DNA from: Acetobacter cibinongensis
GTDB lineage: Bacteria; Pseudomonadota; Alphaproteobacteria; Acetobacterales; Acetobacteraceae
NCBI RefSeq assembly: GCF_000963925.1
Contig: NZ_BAMV01000018.1
Location: 62,001-126,000 of the forward strand
Direction of reading: 5' to 3'
Length of the DNA: 64,000 bases
The notes below the pieces were generated by a model. The model ran no database searches, was not told the origin of the DNA, and saw nothing but the letters and a program-made list of their open reading frames with translations. The translations under genes were made by a program, and so were the position numbers. This document shows, piece after piece, positions 1 to 8,536 of this stretch (positions within the stretch are counted from its first letter, which is position 1; the number at the start of each line of letters is the position of its first letter).

Positions 1-347
1 ACAGCCGGGTCATTTTCTTGAGCCAAAGCCTGCTGCATACGCAGCTTGATAAGCTGCCACCGGGGCCACACCGGACGCGAGTTAAGAAAGTCAGCATAGT
101 CCTGTGCTGGGGCATGGCTTGTACCAACAAGCTTGAGCCATACAGCCAGTCGGTCCTGAACGGACCCGCCAGCCTGTGACACAGGCATAGTCACCCCTGA
201 GGGTTGGGTTCCCGCAACCGTCTGCTCAGGGGAACTTATGGAGGATTGTGAGGCATCCGGTGGGGATGAGCAGGCACTCAAAAAGAGTACGGAGGACAGT
301 AAGGCACCGTTCAAGCGGCTCACGGACGAGGAAAAATGCTTAGCCAT
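1..347 (-). CDS. Lytic murein transglycosylase, N-terminal part (truncated by window edge)
   Basis: The minus strand is open from an ATG at 347 to base 1 (about 115 codons). It begins with a short basic stretch and a hydrophobic segment ending in a lipobox, LSAC, with the acceptor Cys at residue 26, so it is predicted to be a lipoprotein. A Ser/Pro-rich linker follows, then a helical stretch near residues 88-105 containing FLNSRPVWPRWQLIKLR, which resembles the start of the superhelical domain of alphaproteobacterial Slt-type soluble lytic transglycosylases. These cleave peptidoglycan to 1,6-anhydromuropeptides in the periplasm. The catalytic SLT domain lies outside the window, so the family call is an inference from the N-terminal region only. 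Confidence 0.6.
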   Translation of the reverse strand, partial: MAKHFSSSVSRLNGALLSSVLFLSACSSPPDASQSSISSPEQTVAGTQPSGVTMPVSQAGGSVQDRLAVWLKLVGTSHAPAQDYADFLNSRPVWPRWQLIKLRMQQALAQENDPA

Positions 348-421
348 AAAATAAGCTTTAGCCATCCGTCACCGCCTGACAAGCCGTCTTATGCCGTCAG
401 GAAAATACTGTCGGTTATCTC

Positions 422-441
422 CCTGCCATTAATGTGGCAGG
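422..441 (-). terminator. Hairpin across the terC stop codon
   Basis: CCTGCCA (422-428) and TGGCAGG (435-441) form a perfect 7-bp stem with a 6-nt loop at the 3' end of terC, overlapping its TAA. No clear U-tract follows, so it may be an RNA-stabilising or weak termination structure. Confidence 0.3.
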
Positions 442-1040
442 TGCCCCCAGATTTCTCCACCGCCTTTAACAATCAGCTCAATGGCAACAGCCAGAACTAT
501 CAACAATCCTACCCATGAGATCCATTTATACCGCTCAAGCAAACGGGCAATGAACGATGCAGCTATACCCATGAGCAAAACGGACAAGACCAGCCCCATG
601 ACAAGAATGCCGGGATGTTCTGATGCTGCACCAGCCACAGCAAGCACGTTATCAAGGCTCATGGAAATATCAGCCAGCAGAATACGCAAAACGGCCTTAC
701 CAAAGCTGCCCGGTGTCGGCTGAGCACCTTCAGGAGCATTATGCTCATCCCGCATTTCGCGGTACATGCGCCAGCAGACCCATAACAGTAACAGGCCGCC
801 AGCCAGTGTCAGACCCACTATGGCCAGCAGCTTAACGGCAACCAGCGCCAACAGAATACGCAGAACGGCAGCAATACCAATGCCGGTAAAAATAGCCTTC
901 TTACGATCCTGTGGAGAAAGCGATTTGACGACAAGCCCGATGACAACAGCGTTATCGCCTGCCAATGTTACGTCAATCAGAACGACCTGCAAAAACGCAA
1001 TAACCGCCTGCACACTAAAACCGTCAAGCAAACCGTTCAC
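429..1040 (-). CDS. TerC family integral membrane protein
   Basis: A 203-residue polytopic membrane protein starting with GTG at 1040, with GGAG six bases upstream. It carries the two hallmark acidic motifs of the TerC/YjbE family: LAGDNAVV with D29/N30 and SLDNVLAV with D130/N131, each inside a hydrophobic segment. The loop near residues 92-112 is charged and probably cytoplasmic. TerC-like proteins are linked to metal handling (manganese export in Alx/MntP-type systems) and to metalation of exported enzymes; the substrate here is unknown. It is transcribed divergently from purB across a 159-bp gap. I looked for a manganese (yybP-ykoY) riboswitch in that leader and could not recognise one. 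Confidence 0.85.
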   Translation of the reverse strand: MNGLLDGFSVQAVIAFLQVVLIDVTLAGDNAVVIGLVVKSLSPQDRKKAIFTGIGIAAVLRILLALVAVKLLAIVGLTLAGGLLLLWVCWRMYREMRDEHNAPEGAQPTPGSFGKAVLRILLADISMSLDNVLAVAGAASEHPGILVMGLVLSVLLMGIAASFIARLLERYKWISWVGLLIVLAVAIELIVKGGGEIWGHLPH

Positions 1041-1199
1041 AAAAACTCCGATTCGACTGTCTGAAAATGAAAGGAACGCAGACCGAACTTCCCCAAAGTA
1101 GGGGCCAAGTCAAAGTTTTATTCGTTCACGGGCAGACGCCGCCCCTGAAATCAGCTAGAGAAGCCCGCATTATCCCGCTTTCTGGAGGAATGCCGCGTT

Positions 1200-2549
1200 A
1201 TGGTGCCGCGCTATACTCGTCCCGTTATGGCCGCTATCTGGTCCCCTGAAAACCGCTATCGTATCTGGTTTGAGATCGAGGCCTTAGCCTGCGAAGCCAT
1301 GGCCGAGTATGGCGATGTTCCAAAAGAAGCCGCTAAAATTGTGCGCGAAAAAGGCGACGCCGCCCTTGCTGCATTCTCCGATGCCGACCTCGCGCGCATT
1401 GATGAAATTGAAGCCGAAACGCGCCACGATGTTATTGCCTTCCTGACCTGGCTTGCGGAAAAAGTCGGGCCGGAAAGCCGTTTCGTTCATCTGGGCATGA
1501 CCTCTTCAGACATTCTGGACACCTGCCTTGCTGTACAGCTTGTTCAGGCCACAGACCTGCTTTTGAAAGATCTGGACGATGTTCTGGCCGCGCTGCGTGC
1601 CCGTGCTTTTGAGCATAAACACACGCTGACCATTGGCCGCAGCCACGCCATTCATGCTGAGCCAACATCCTTCGGCCTCAAGCTGGCAGGGCATTACGCA
1701 GAGTTTGCGCGGAATAAAGCACGCCTAGAAGCAGCACGCGCTGAAATTGCAACCTGTGCCATTTCAGGAGCAGTGGGCACCTACGCTCACCTGGATATTC
1801 GGGTTGAGAGTTTTGTGGCAGAGCGCCTTGGCCTGAAGCCTGAGCCTGTATCCACGCAGGTTATTCCCCGTGACCGTCATGCAGCCTATTTCTGCACACT
1901 GGCTGTTATTGCCAGTGGCATTGAGCGGCTAGCTATTGAAGTCCGCCATCTTCAGCGTTCTGAAGTGCGTGAAGCAGAAGAGTTTTTCCACCCCGGACAG
2001 AAGGGGTCATCTGCCATGCCGCATAAACGCAACCCTGTGCTGACCGAAAACCTGACGGGTCTGGCGCGCCTTGTACGCTCCGCCGCCATTCCTGCTCTTG
2101 AGAACGTGGCCCTGTGGCATGAGCGCGACATCAGCCACTCCTCTGTAGAACGGAACATTTGCCCGGATGCCACAATTGGGCTGGACTTTGCTCTGGCGCG
2201 CCTCTCAGGCATGATCAGCAAGCTTGTTGTCTACCCCGAGCGGATGGCTGCCAACATTGAAAGCCTTGGTGGGGTTGTGCACTCGGGCGAAGTGCTTCTG
2301 GCACTGGCGCGTGCTGGCATGTCCCGTGAGGACGCGTACCGGATTGTGCAGAAAAATGCGATGGCCACATGGACCAAGCTGGGCACACCAGAAGGGAAAA
2401 CCTTCCGGGAAAATCTGGCTATTGACCCGGAAATTTCCGGCCGCATTCCTGCTGACGTGCTTGATGCTGCCATGGATAGCCGCCAGCACCTGAAGGCAAT
2501 TGACGCACTGTACGAAAAAGTATTCGGGGAAGCCGGCCCAGCACAGTAA
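1200..2549 (+). CDS. purB: Adenylosuccinate lyase
   Basis: PurB catalyses two beta-eliminations releasing fumarate: SAICAR to AICAR in de novo purine synthesis, and adenylosuccinate to AMP. The 449-residue protein has the fumarase/aspartase superfamily signature GSSAMPHKRNP at 269-279, TSSD at 101-104 and the catalytic-region histidines H149 and H152 in GRSHAIHAEP. The ATG at 1200 is supported by GGAGGA at 1184-1189, and the N-terminus MVPRYTRPVMAAIWSPENR fits the short bacterial PurB type. It sits 126 bp ahead of purC, so purine genes are clustered, though the gap leaves room for a separate promoter. Confidence 0.97.
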   Translation: MVPRYTRPVMAAIWSPENRYRIWFEIEALACEAMAEYGDVPKEAAKIVREKGDAALAAFSDADLARIDEIEAETRHDVIAFLTWLAEKVGPESRFVHLGMTSSDILDTCLAVQLVQATDLLLKDLDDVLAALRARAFEHKHTLTIGRSHAIHAEPTSFGLKLAGHYAEFARNKARLEAARAEIATCAISGAVGTYAHLDIRVESFVAERLGLKPEPVSTQVIPRDRHAAYFCTLAVIASGIERLAIEVRHLQRSEVREAEEFFHPGQKGSSAMPHKRNPVLTENLTGLARLVRSAAIPALENVALWHERDISHSSVERNICPDATIGLDFALARLSGMISKLVVYPERMAANIESLGGVVHSGEVLLALARAGMSREDAYRIVQKNAMATWTKLGTPEGKTFRENLAIDPEISGRIPADVLDAAMDSRQHLKAIDALYEKVFGEAGPAQ

Positions 2550-2675
2550 GTGGGTCGCTATTTCTTCAATTTCTTAACCCTGCTATGACGGCATTTTGGT
2601 GGGAAGGGCTGTATACTCCCTTCTCATCAGGCCGAACGCAGTAACCGGCTTCCAGCAAGACAGGTAAGGATGACC

Positions 2676-3443
2676 ATGGCCCGTCGTCGCCAGCTTTACG
2701 AAGGTAAGGCTAAAATCCTTTTTGAAGGTCCCGAACCGGGCACCATTGTCCAGTATTTCAAGGATGACGCTACCGCAGGTAACGGCGCCAAAAGTGGTGT
2801 GATCACCGGCAAGGGTGTGCTGAACAACCGTATCAGTGAGCACCTGATGCTCCGGTTGCAGGAAATCGGCATCCCCACGCATTTCATACGCCGCATCAAC
2901 ATGCGTGAGCAGTTGGTCAAGGAAGTGGAAATTATCCCCCTTGAAGTGGTCGTTCGTAATATTGCGGCTGGCAGCATTGCCAAAAGGTTCAATATTGAGG
3001 AAGGCACACGCCTACCGCGTGCCATTGTAGAATTCTACTACAAAAACGATGCGCTGGGTGACCCACTGGTCTCTGAAGATCACATTATCGCCTTTGGCTG
3101 GGCCTGCCCACATGACCTTGAGGAAATGACCGGTCATGCCATGCGGGTGAATGACTTTCTCTGCGGCCTTTTCGCTGGCATTGGCATCCAGCTTGTTGAC
3201 TTCAAGCTTGAGTTTGGACGTCAGTGGGATGGTGATGACAGCCACATTGTGCTGGCCGATGAAATATCGCCTGATAACTGCCGCCTGTGGGATACCCACA
3301 CCAGTGAAAAACTGGACAAGGACCGTTTCCGCCGTGACATGGGAAGCGTGAAGGAGGCTTATCAGGAAGTCGCCCGTCGTCTTGGTATTCTGCCGGAAGA
3401 AGGCAATGGCTCTGACCTTAAGGGTCCAGAGGCTGTTCAGTAA
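2676..3443 (+). CDS. purC: Phosphoribosylaminoimidazole-succinocarboxamide synthase (SAICAR synthetase)
   Basis: PurC joins CAIR and aspartate with ATP to make SAICAR. The start of the protein, [16 protein letters not shown], and the internal [13 protein letters not shown] and the segment around [10 protein letters not shown] are typical of the family. Two in-frame ATGs lie at 2670 and 2676. I prefer 2676 (255 residues, [10 protein letters not shown]) because AAGGA at 2666-2670 is then 5 nt away, whereas the first ATG overlaps that sequence. It opens the run purC-purS-Rap1a-like-purQ-purL. A small hairpin (GAAGGG 2603-2608 with CCCTTC 2618-2623) lies in its leader, of unknown significance. 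Confidence 0.97.
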   Translation: MARRRQLYEGKAKILFEGPEPGTIVQYFKDDATAGNGAKSGVITGKGVLNNRISEHLMLRLQEIGIPTHFIRRINMREQLVKEVEIIPLEVVVRNIAAGSIAKRFNIEEGTRLPRAIVEFYYKNDALGDPLVSEDHIIAFGWACPHDLEEMTGHAMRVNDFLCGLFAGIGIQLVDFKLEFGRQWDGDDSHIVLADEISPDNCRLWDTHTSEKLDKDRFRRDMGSVKEAYQEVARRLGILPEEGNGSDLKGPEAVQ

Positions 3444-3480
3444 TTATCTGCCCACACGCAAAAAACAGGACTATAATCCG

Positions 3481-3723
3481 ATGAAGGTGCGCGTAACCGT
3501 CATGTTAAAAGAAGGTGTGCTTGACCCGCAGGGTAAAGCCATCGGCCACGCTTTGCAGACCCTGAACTTCCCCGGCGTTGGGGACGTTCGTGTTGGCAAG
3601 ATCATTGAACTGGACGTGGACGGAACAGACCGCGCTGCTGTTGAAAAACAGGCTGAAGCCATGGCGCGGGATCTTCTGGCCAATCTGGTTATTGAAGACT
3701 TCAGCGTTGAGGTCGTGGCATGA
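3481..3723 (+). CDS. purS: Phosphoribosylformylglycinamidine synthase subunit PurS
   Basis: An 80-residue subunit of the three-part FGAM synthase, in which PurS bridges the glutaminase PurQ and the small synthetase PurL. The sequence MKVRVTVMLKEGVLDPQGKA followed by VGDVRVGKIIEL matches PurS. A longer reading frame extends upstream, but family length and the conserved first residues fix the start at ATG 3481; AGGA at 3467-3470 lies 10 nt before it. The 3' end overlaps the next gene by 4 nt (ATGA), implying translational coupling with a gene that is not a purine enzyme. Confidence 0.95.
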   Translation: MKVRVTVMLKEGVLDPQGKAIGHALQTLNFPGVGDVRVGKIIELDVDGTDRAAVEKQAEAMARDLLANLVIEDFSVEVVA

Positions 3724-4094
3724 AACGTGTTGCCTGCCTTGTGCTTGGCGCAGCCATTCTTGCCCCCGCAGGTTTAGCCCATGCACAGCGCGTCTCAACC
3801 CTCCAGACGGGAAACTTCGCGCGGATTTGCAGTCGTCCAGCAGGAACCAGTGTGTGTGATGCTTATATCACCGGCATGGCTGATGCGGGCGCCCTTGCCA
3901 AAATCAATGACAAAAATGAAGGCGATGCTTCTGCACCGGCTGGGTTCTGTATTCCGGCAACGGAAAACGCAGCCTCCATGCGTGGCAAAGTTCTGGCGTG
4001 GCTGAAAGGCCACTCAGACAGCCTGTCCAAGCCGGTTGGCGAGAGCGTCTTCCGGGCCTTACATGACTCTTACCCGTGTAGTGCCAGCAAATGA
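3720..4094 (+). CDS. Exported Rap1a/Tai-like small protein inside the pur operon
   Basis: A 124-residue protein with a clear Sec signal peptide (positive MKR, hydrophobic core, likely cleavage after AHA at residue 22). The mature part has four cysteines (C37, C46, one in AGFCIPA and one in SYPCSAS), suggesting two disulfides. The layout of an early CxxxxxxxxCxxYIxGM segment followed by a central FCIP resembles Rap1a/Tai-type immunity-like domains (PF18602); that is recognition from memory, not a search. It is joined by 4-nt overlaps to purS upstream and purQ downstream, so it is translated with cytosolic purine enzymes although it is predicted to be periplasmic. Function unknown; no cognate toxin is nearby. 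Confidence 0.8.
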   Translation: MKRVACLVLGAAILAPAGLAHAQRVSTLQTGNFARICSRPAGTSVCDAYITGMADAGALAKINDKNEGDASAPAGFCIPATENAASMRGKVLAWLKGHSDSLSKPVGESVFRALHDSYPCSASK

Positions 4095-4792
4095 AATCAG
4101 CGATTGTCGTTTTTCCGGGCACCAATCGTGAGCGTGATATGGCTATTGCGCTCAAGCGTGTTACCGGAAAAGCTCCCACCATGGTCTGGCATCGGGACAC
4201 GCAACTGCCCGATGCTGACCTGATTGTTCTTCCCGGCGGCTTTAGCTACGGCGACTATCTGCGCTGTGGGGCCATGGCTGCCCATTCCCCCATTATGGCG
4301 GAAATTCGTGCTTTTGCACAGAAAGGTGGCCATATTCTGGGGGTCTGTAACGGTTTCCAGATTTTGACAGAAACGGGAATGCTACCCGGCGCACTGCTCC
4401 GGAATGCTAATCTGCGCTTTCTGTCTCAGGACTGCACTTTGCGTGTTGAGCGCGATGACACCCCCTATACCCATAAATGGAAAAAGGGTGATGTTTTCCG
4501 CACACCATTAGCCCATGGCGATGGCAACTATACTGCGGATGCAGAGACATTGGCGCGCCTGGAAGGTGAGGGACGTGTGGCGTTCCGGTACGCATCCCCG
4601 GACGGAAAAGTGCAGAACGATGATTTTGCAACAAACCCGAACGGCAGCGTAAATAGCATTGCCGGCATCCTGAGCGAAAACGCCCGTATCTGCGGTATGA
4701 TGCCTCACCCGGAAGACCTGGTCGATCCACTTATGGGTGGGGAAGACGGGCTGCCGTTGTTTGAAGGCCTTGTGGAGGCAATAGTCCGGTGA
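4091..4792 (+). CDS. purQ: Phosphoribosylformylglycinamidine synthase subunit PurQ (glutaminase)
   Basis: PurQ hydrolyses glutamine and channels ammonia to PurL. This 233-residue class I glutamine amidotransferase shows the nucleophile Cys86 in GVCNGFQ and the His206/Glu208 pair in MMPHPEDL, so the catalytic triad is complete. [13 protein letters not shown] at 48-60 is the usual oxyanion-side motif. It starts 4 nt inside the preceding Rap1a-like gene and ends overlapping the GTG of purL by 4 nt. Confidence 0.97.
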   Translation: MKSAIVVFPGTNRERDMAIALKRVTGKAPTMVWHRDTQLPDADLIVLPGGFSYGDYLRCGAMAAHSPIMAEIRAFAQKGGHILGVCNGFQILTETGMLPGALLRNANLRFLSQDCTLRVERDDTPYTHKWKKGDVFRTPLAHGDGNYTADAETLARLEGEGRVAFRYASPDGKVQNDDFATNPNGSVNSIAGILSENARICGMMPHPEDLVDPLMGGEDGLPLFEGLVEAIVR

Positions 4793-6987
4793 AAAAAACC
4801 GTAGATGAAGCACTGGCCCGCGAATTTGGCCTGACATCTGAAGAATATGCCCGCGTTCTCAGCATTATGGGCCGCACGCCCAGCCTGACAGAACTTGGCG
4901 TTTTCTCCGTTATGTGGTCGGAACACTGCTCTTACAAGTCGTCCCGCAAATGGCTCAGAACCCTGCCGACAAAGGCACCCTGGGTTATTCACGGCCCCGG
5001 TGAAAACGCCGGTGTTGTGGACGTTGGTGAGGGCTATGCTGCCATCTTCAAGATGGAAAGCCACAACCACCCATCTTTTATTGAGCCATATCAGGGGGCC
5101 GCTACAGGCGTTGGCGGTATCCTGCGTGACGTATTCACCATGGGTGCCCGCCCCGTTGCCAACCTGAACGCCCTGCGTTTTGGCAGCCCGGAAACGCCGA
5201 GAACCCGTCAGATTATTGATGGTGTTGTTCGTGGTATTGGCGGATATGGCAACTGTGTTGGCGTTCCCACTGTTGGGGGGGAAATTAACTTTCACCCAGC
5301 CTATGATGGCAACCCGCTTGTCAACGCCATGACTGTTGGTATTGCCCGCAAAGACCGCATTTTCCTGTCCGCAGCCGCGGGCATTGGTAATCCGGTTGTC
5401 TATGTTGGCTCCCGCACGGGTCGTGACGGCATTCACGGGGCGACAATGTCGTCCGCCGAGTTTGACGAGAATGCTCTCGCCAAACGCCCAACCGTACAGG
5501 TTGGCGACCCCTTCATTGAAAAGCTTCTGATTGAAGCTTGCCTTGAACTGATGGCGACGGATGCCATTGTTGCCATTCAGGATATGGGCGCGGCTGGCCT
5601 GACGTCTTCTTCCGTTGAAATGGCAGGCAAAGGCGGCGTTGGGATCGAATTGGATCTGGATGCAGTTCCTCAGCGCGAACCCGGCATGACAGCTTATGAA
5701 ATGATGCTGTCTGAAAGCCAGGAGCGCATGCTCATGGTACTGAAGCCTGAACGGACGGAAGTGGCTCGTGCCATTTTTGAGAAGTGGGAACTCGATTTCG
5801 CAATCATCGGGCACTTGACCGAGACCGGGCATATTGTTGTTAAGCACAAAGGGCAGGTGGAAGCCGATATTCCGCTCGACCCATTGGCAGAACAGGCTCC
5901 GATCTATGATCGTCCTGCCAGCGCCCCAGTCGTGCCGCCAGCACTTGAAAACGTGCATGCACCGCTTTCCCTCGATGCCATGCTGCTTAAACTGGTTGGT
6001 TCACCTGACCTTGCCTCCCGTGCATGGGTCTGGAACCAGTATGACAGCACGGTTGGTGGGCAGACCGTACGCCGCCCAGGCGCTGCCGATGCCGCGATTG
6101 TAAAAATTGAAGATACGACCCTTGGCCTCGCCCTGACTACAGACTGCACGCCACGCTACTGTCAGGCTGACCCAAGAACAGGCGGGGCACAGGCCGTTGC
6201 GGAAGCATGGCGCAACATCACGGCAACGGGCGCCCGTCCTCTCGCCGTGACGGACAACCTCAATTTCGGCAATCCTGAAAAACCGGAAATCATGGGGCAA
6301 TTTGTTGCCGCCATTGAAGGCATGGGCGAAGCCTGCCGCGTTCTGGACTTCCCGGTCGTGAGCGGCAATGTGTCTCTGTATAATGAGACACGCCAGCCTG
6401 ATGGAACCACCATGGCTATTCTGCCAACACCCGCTATTGGTGCCCTTGGTGTTCTGGACGATGTGTCAAAAGCTGTTGGCCTGAGTATGGTTGATAATGC
6501 CGACATCGTACTGATTGGTGAAACCAAAGGAGAACTTGGGCAGTCTATCTGGCTCCGTGAAATTCTTGGCCGGGAAGAAGGCGCACCGCCACGCGTTGAT
6601 CTGAGTGTTGAAAAACGCAACGGTGACTTTGTACGGAACGAAATTCAGACTGGCACTGTCAAAGCTTGCCATGACGTTGCTGATGGCGGCATTCTTGTTG
6701 CTGTGGCAGAAATGGTCATGGCCAGCCGTATTGGCTGTGAGCTTGAAAGCCCGACTTCTGGCATTCGTCCGGAAGCATTCTGGTTTGGGGAAGATCAGGC
6801 CCGGTATATTGTCTGCGTGCCCAATGCTGCGGATTTCTGTGCCCGTGCGGAGCAATCCGGCGTACCAGCCAGACTATTGGGGCGTTCAGGTGGGCGTGAT
6901 TTGATTTTGCCAAGCGGCGTTACCATATCTACAGCGCGCCTCGTCACCACGAACGAAGCTTTCTTCCCCAGCCTGATGGCAAACTGA
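4789..6987 (+). CDS. purL: Phosphoribosylformylglycinamidine synthase subunit PurL (small form)
   Basis: At 732 residues this is the small PurL, the ATP-dependent synthetase converting FGAR to FGAM with ammonia from Pur[12 protein letters not shown] around H46 and [10 protein letters not shown] and KMESHNHPS are characteristic. It starts with GTG at 4789, overlapping the purQ stop (GTGA). A long open frame on the opposite strand (4705-5958) is a codon-bias shadow. bolA follows 24 bp downstream and may be cotranscribed. Confidence 0.97.
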   Translation: MKKTVDEALAREFGLTSEEYARVLSIMGRTPSLTELGVFSVMWSEHCSYKSSRKWLRTLPTKAPWVIHGPGENAGVVDVGEGYAAIFKMESHNHPSFIEPYQGAATGVGGILRDVFTMGARPVANLNALRFGSPETPRTRQIIDGVVRGIGGYGNCVGVPTVGGEINFHPAYDGNPLVNAMTVGIARKDRIFLSAAAGIGNPVVYVGSRTGRDGIHGATMSSAEFDENALAKRPTVQVGDPFIEKLLIEACLELMATDAIVAIQDMGAAGLTSSSVEMAGKGGVGIELDLDAVPQREPGMTAYEMMLSESQERMLMVLKPERTEVARAIFEKWELDFAIIGHLTETGHIVVKHKGQVEADIPLDPLAEQAPIYDRPASAPVVPPALENVHAPLSLDAMLLKLVGSPDLASRAWVWNQYDSTVGGQTVRRPGAADAAIVKIEDTTLGLALTTDCTPRYCQADPRTGGAQAVAEAWRNITATGARPLAVTDNLNFGNPEKPEIMGQFVAAIEGMGEACRVLDFPVVSGNVSLYNETRQPDGTTMAILPTPAIGALGVLDDVSKAVGLSMVDNADIVLIGETKGELGQSIWLREILGREEGAPPRVDLSVEKRNGDFVRNEIQTGTVKACHDVADGGILVAVAEMVMASRIGCELESPTSGIRPEAFWFGEDQARYIVCVPNAADFCARAEQSGVPARLLGRSGGRDLILPSGVTISTARLVTTNEAFFPSLMAN

Positions 6988-7011
6988 AAAACCAAACCGG
7001 AGTTCTACTAC

Positions 7012-7242
7012 ATGGCCATGTCTGTTTCTGAGCTTGAAACCTACCTGCGGGAAGCGTTTCCTGATGCTCAGATCAACATCACTGATCTGGCCGGAGACGG
7101 TGACCATTACTCTTGCGCCATAACGAGCGAGGCCTTCCGGGGCCTTTCTCGGGTCAAGCAGCATCAACTTGTCTATCAGGCGTTGCAGGGTCATATGGGG
7201 GGTAAGCTTCATGCCTTAGCCCTTCAGACTTCCGCTCCCTGA
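7012..7242 (+). CDS. BolA family protein
   Basis: A 76-residue BolA/IbaG-type protein with the class II KH-like fold pattern; the region SRVKQHQLVYQALQGHMGGKLHALAL at the C-terminal half carries the conserved His (H70-area) used with a glutaredoxin Cys to bind a [2Fe-2S] cluster. GGAG at 6999-7002 precedes the ATG at 7012. It lies 26 bp upstream of a CGFS monothiol glutaredoxin, the known physical partner of BolA proteins, so the pair probably acts in Fe-S cluster trafficking or iron signalling. Confidence 0.93.
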   Translation: MAMSVSELETYLREAFPDAQINITDLAGDGDHYSCAITSEAFRGLSRVKQHQLVYQALQGHMGGKLHALALQTSAP

Positions 7243-7268
7243 ACTTCAGTTTTTAAAGGACCAACTCA

Positions 7269-7607
7269 ATGTCTGACACAATCAAACAGCACATTCAGGC
7301 CGAAATTGACAATAACGCTGTCGTTTTGTTCATGAAGGGTGATGCTGATTTCCCCCAGTGCGGCTTCTCTGCCCGCGTTGTCCAAATCCTTTCCCACATT
7401 GGCGTGCCTTTCAAAGCCATCAATGTGCTGGCAGATGCCAATATCCGTCAGGGCATCAAGGATTTTTCCAACTGGCCAACCATCCCCCAGCTTTACGTCA
7501 AGGGTGAATTCATTGGTGGCTGTGACATCGTGATGGAAATGTTCCAGTCAGGAGAGCTGCAAAACCTCCTAAAGGAAAAAAATATTCCAACAACCGCTGA
7601 ATCCTGA
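7269..7607 (+). CDS. grxD: Monothiol CGFS glutaredoxin (Grx4 type)
   Basis: A 112-residue single-domain glutaredoxin with the CGFS active site at residues 31-34 (FPQCGFSARV), the WPTIPQLYVKG segment and GGCDIVMEM, all diagnostic of the Grx4/GrxD class. These dimerise around a glutathione-ligated [2Fe-2S] cluster and hand it to BolA or apo-proteins. AAAGGA lies upstream of the ATG. Placement directly after bolA supports the functional link. Confidence 0.96.
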   Translation: MSDTIKQHIQAEIDNNAVVLFMKGDADFPQCGFSARVVQILSHIGVPFKAINVLADANIRQGIKDFSNWPTIPQLYVKGEFIGGCDIVMEMFQSGELQNLLKEKNIPTTAES

Positions 7608-7620
7608 TTTTTTCGGTTGT

Positions 7621-7658
7621 CAATACTCAGGTGGGCTGTGTAGTCTGCCTGAGTGTTG
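7621..7658 (+). promoter_or_regulatory. Long leader hairpin between grxD and the small exported protein gene
   Basis: The arms 7621-7636 and 7643-7658 form a 16-bp stem with a 6-nt loop when read as plus-strand RNA; five pairs are G-U wobbles, so the stem is good only on the plus strand. No U-tract follows and the next gene's AAGGA begins 10 nt later. It may be a terminator-like end of the grxD message or a 5'-UTR element of the downstream gene. Confidence 0.5.
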
Positions 7659-7678
7659 AAATGCGGCAAGGACTTTAA

Positions 7679-7987
7679 ATGATGCGGCTTCCGTTCATGC
7701 GTTGTGCTTTTGCTCTCGTTGGCATGAGTGCTGGTGTTATGACCACTGGTGCTTCTGCTCATGCAGAACGTATCATTTCTGACCTTGAAGCAAGCAAGCT
7801 GACTTTTGCCTCCTTGACTGCAGCACCGCCTCCAGTTGTGCATGTTCATCATGTAGCGCATGTCACATCCATGCACCGCCAAATTGCCAGTGCAAAAATC
7901 AAGCCAACTCATGGTTTGGTGCATCTTGTTTCTTACCCAAGCAAACATAGTGCTCTGCCACATGCCGTAAAGCGTCACCGTACCTAA
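7679..7987 (+). CDS. Small exported His-rich protein of unknown function
   Basis: A 102-residue protein starting at ATG 7679 (a second ATG follows directly at 7682) with AAGGA at 7668-7672. The N-terminus is a signal peptide with likely cleavage after AHA at residue 29. The mature 73 residues are basic and contain a His cluster, VVHVHHVAHVTSMH, and further histidines near the C-terminus, which ends KRHRT. No known domain recognised. The composition could suit metal binding or acid buffering; this is speculation. It lies behind a long leader hairpin and ahead of another inverted repeat, so it may form its own transcription unit. Confidence 0.65.
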   Translation: MMRLPFMRCAFALVGMSAGVMTTGASAHAERIISDLEASKLTFASLTAAPPPVVHVHHVAHVTSMHRQIASAKIKPTHGLVHLVSYPSKHSALPHAVKRHRT

Positions 7988-8010
7988 TCTGGTCTGGTAT
8001 AAGCGCAGTT

Positions 8011-8059
8011 AGAGTTTTTAAGACTTTATGCTCATTGGGTAGAATGTCTTAAAAGCTCT
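8011..8059. terminator. Inverted repeat between convergent small-protein gene and yraN
   Basis: TTTTAAGAC (8016-8024) and GTCTTAAAA (8046-8054) are perfect complements, extended by AGAG/CTCT across one G-U, giving a 14-bp stem with a 21-nt loop. It lies between the 3' ends of two convergent genes, where a bidirectional terminator is expected. Confidence 0.4.
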
Positions 8060-8086
8060 CAAAACGTCCAAGAAACTCTGCACATT

Positions 8087-8443
8087 TTACATCTGCCTTA
8101 AGATGTCTTCCAGCCACGTAGTTTTTCCTGCCGCGTCCACGGTTACTAAATCAAAGCGCATTTGGTCGTAGGACCAAGTGGGGTGCTGAGCCAGAAGGCA
8201 CTCTGCCGCGTTGTACAGGCGCTTTTGTTGCGCAGGCCTTAGCGCAAACAGGGCCTCAGATGTTGTTTGTCTGCTTTTGACCTCAATAAAGCATAAGATT
8301 GATTCCTTAGACGCGACCAAGTCTATTTCGCCCCGCTTTGTCCGGGCTCTCTCCAATAAAATTTGCCAACCGCTTTTTAAAAGCATGGTTTTTACACGCG
8401 TCTCAGCATCTACACCCACCTGATAAGCTTGAGATCCTCTCAT
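8087..8443 (-). CDS. YraN family (UPF0102) protein
   Basis: A 118-residue protein with the UPF0102 nuclease-like core: GVDAETRV, then RTKRGEIDLVA and FIEVKSRQ, which place the E-xn-D-x-ExK restriction-endonuclease-type motif (D and ExK) in the usual spots. Function in cells is unsettled; a role as a Holliday-junction or repair nuclease has been suggested for the fold. The reading frame stays open far upstream, but family length and divergence from cls favour the ATG at 8443. Start confidence is moderate because the nearest GAGAGAGG is about 16 nt away. Confidence 0.85.
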   Translation of the reverse strand: MRGSQAYQVGVDAETRVKTMLLKSGWQILLERARTKRGEIDLVASKESILCFIEVKSRQTTSEALFALRPAQQKRLYNAAECLLAQHPTWSYDQMRFDLVTVDAAGKTTWLEDILRQM

Positions 8444-8536
8444 TTCACGGAGCTGCAGGATCCTCTCTCTTTGCTTGGTATTTTTGTCCGGTAGCGTGTA
8501 CAAGATCTCTATTCCTCTCCCGGATAAAGGCAAATC

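Noticed and set aside
1041-1199. Possible manganese (yybP-ykoY) riboswitch upstream of terC
   Set aside because: Some GC-rich stretches are present, but I could not find the conserved stem-loop core of that riboswitch.
3720-4094. Reading the Rap1a-like gene as part of a toxin-immunity pair
   Set aside because: Neighbours are purine enzymes; no effector or type VI secretion gene is nearby, so an immunity role is not supported.
4705-5958. 417-codon open frame opposite purL
   Set aside because: It lies wholly antisense to a well-conserved gene, has low-complexity Asn/Gly-rich translation and no family resemblance; it is a codon-bias shadow.
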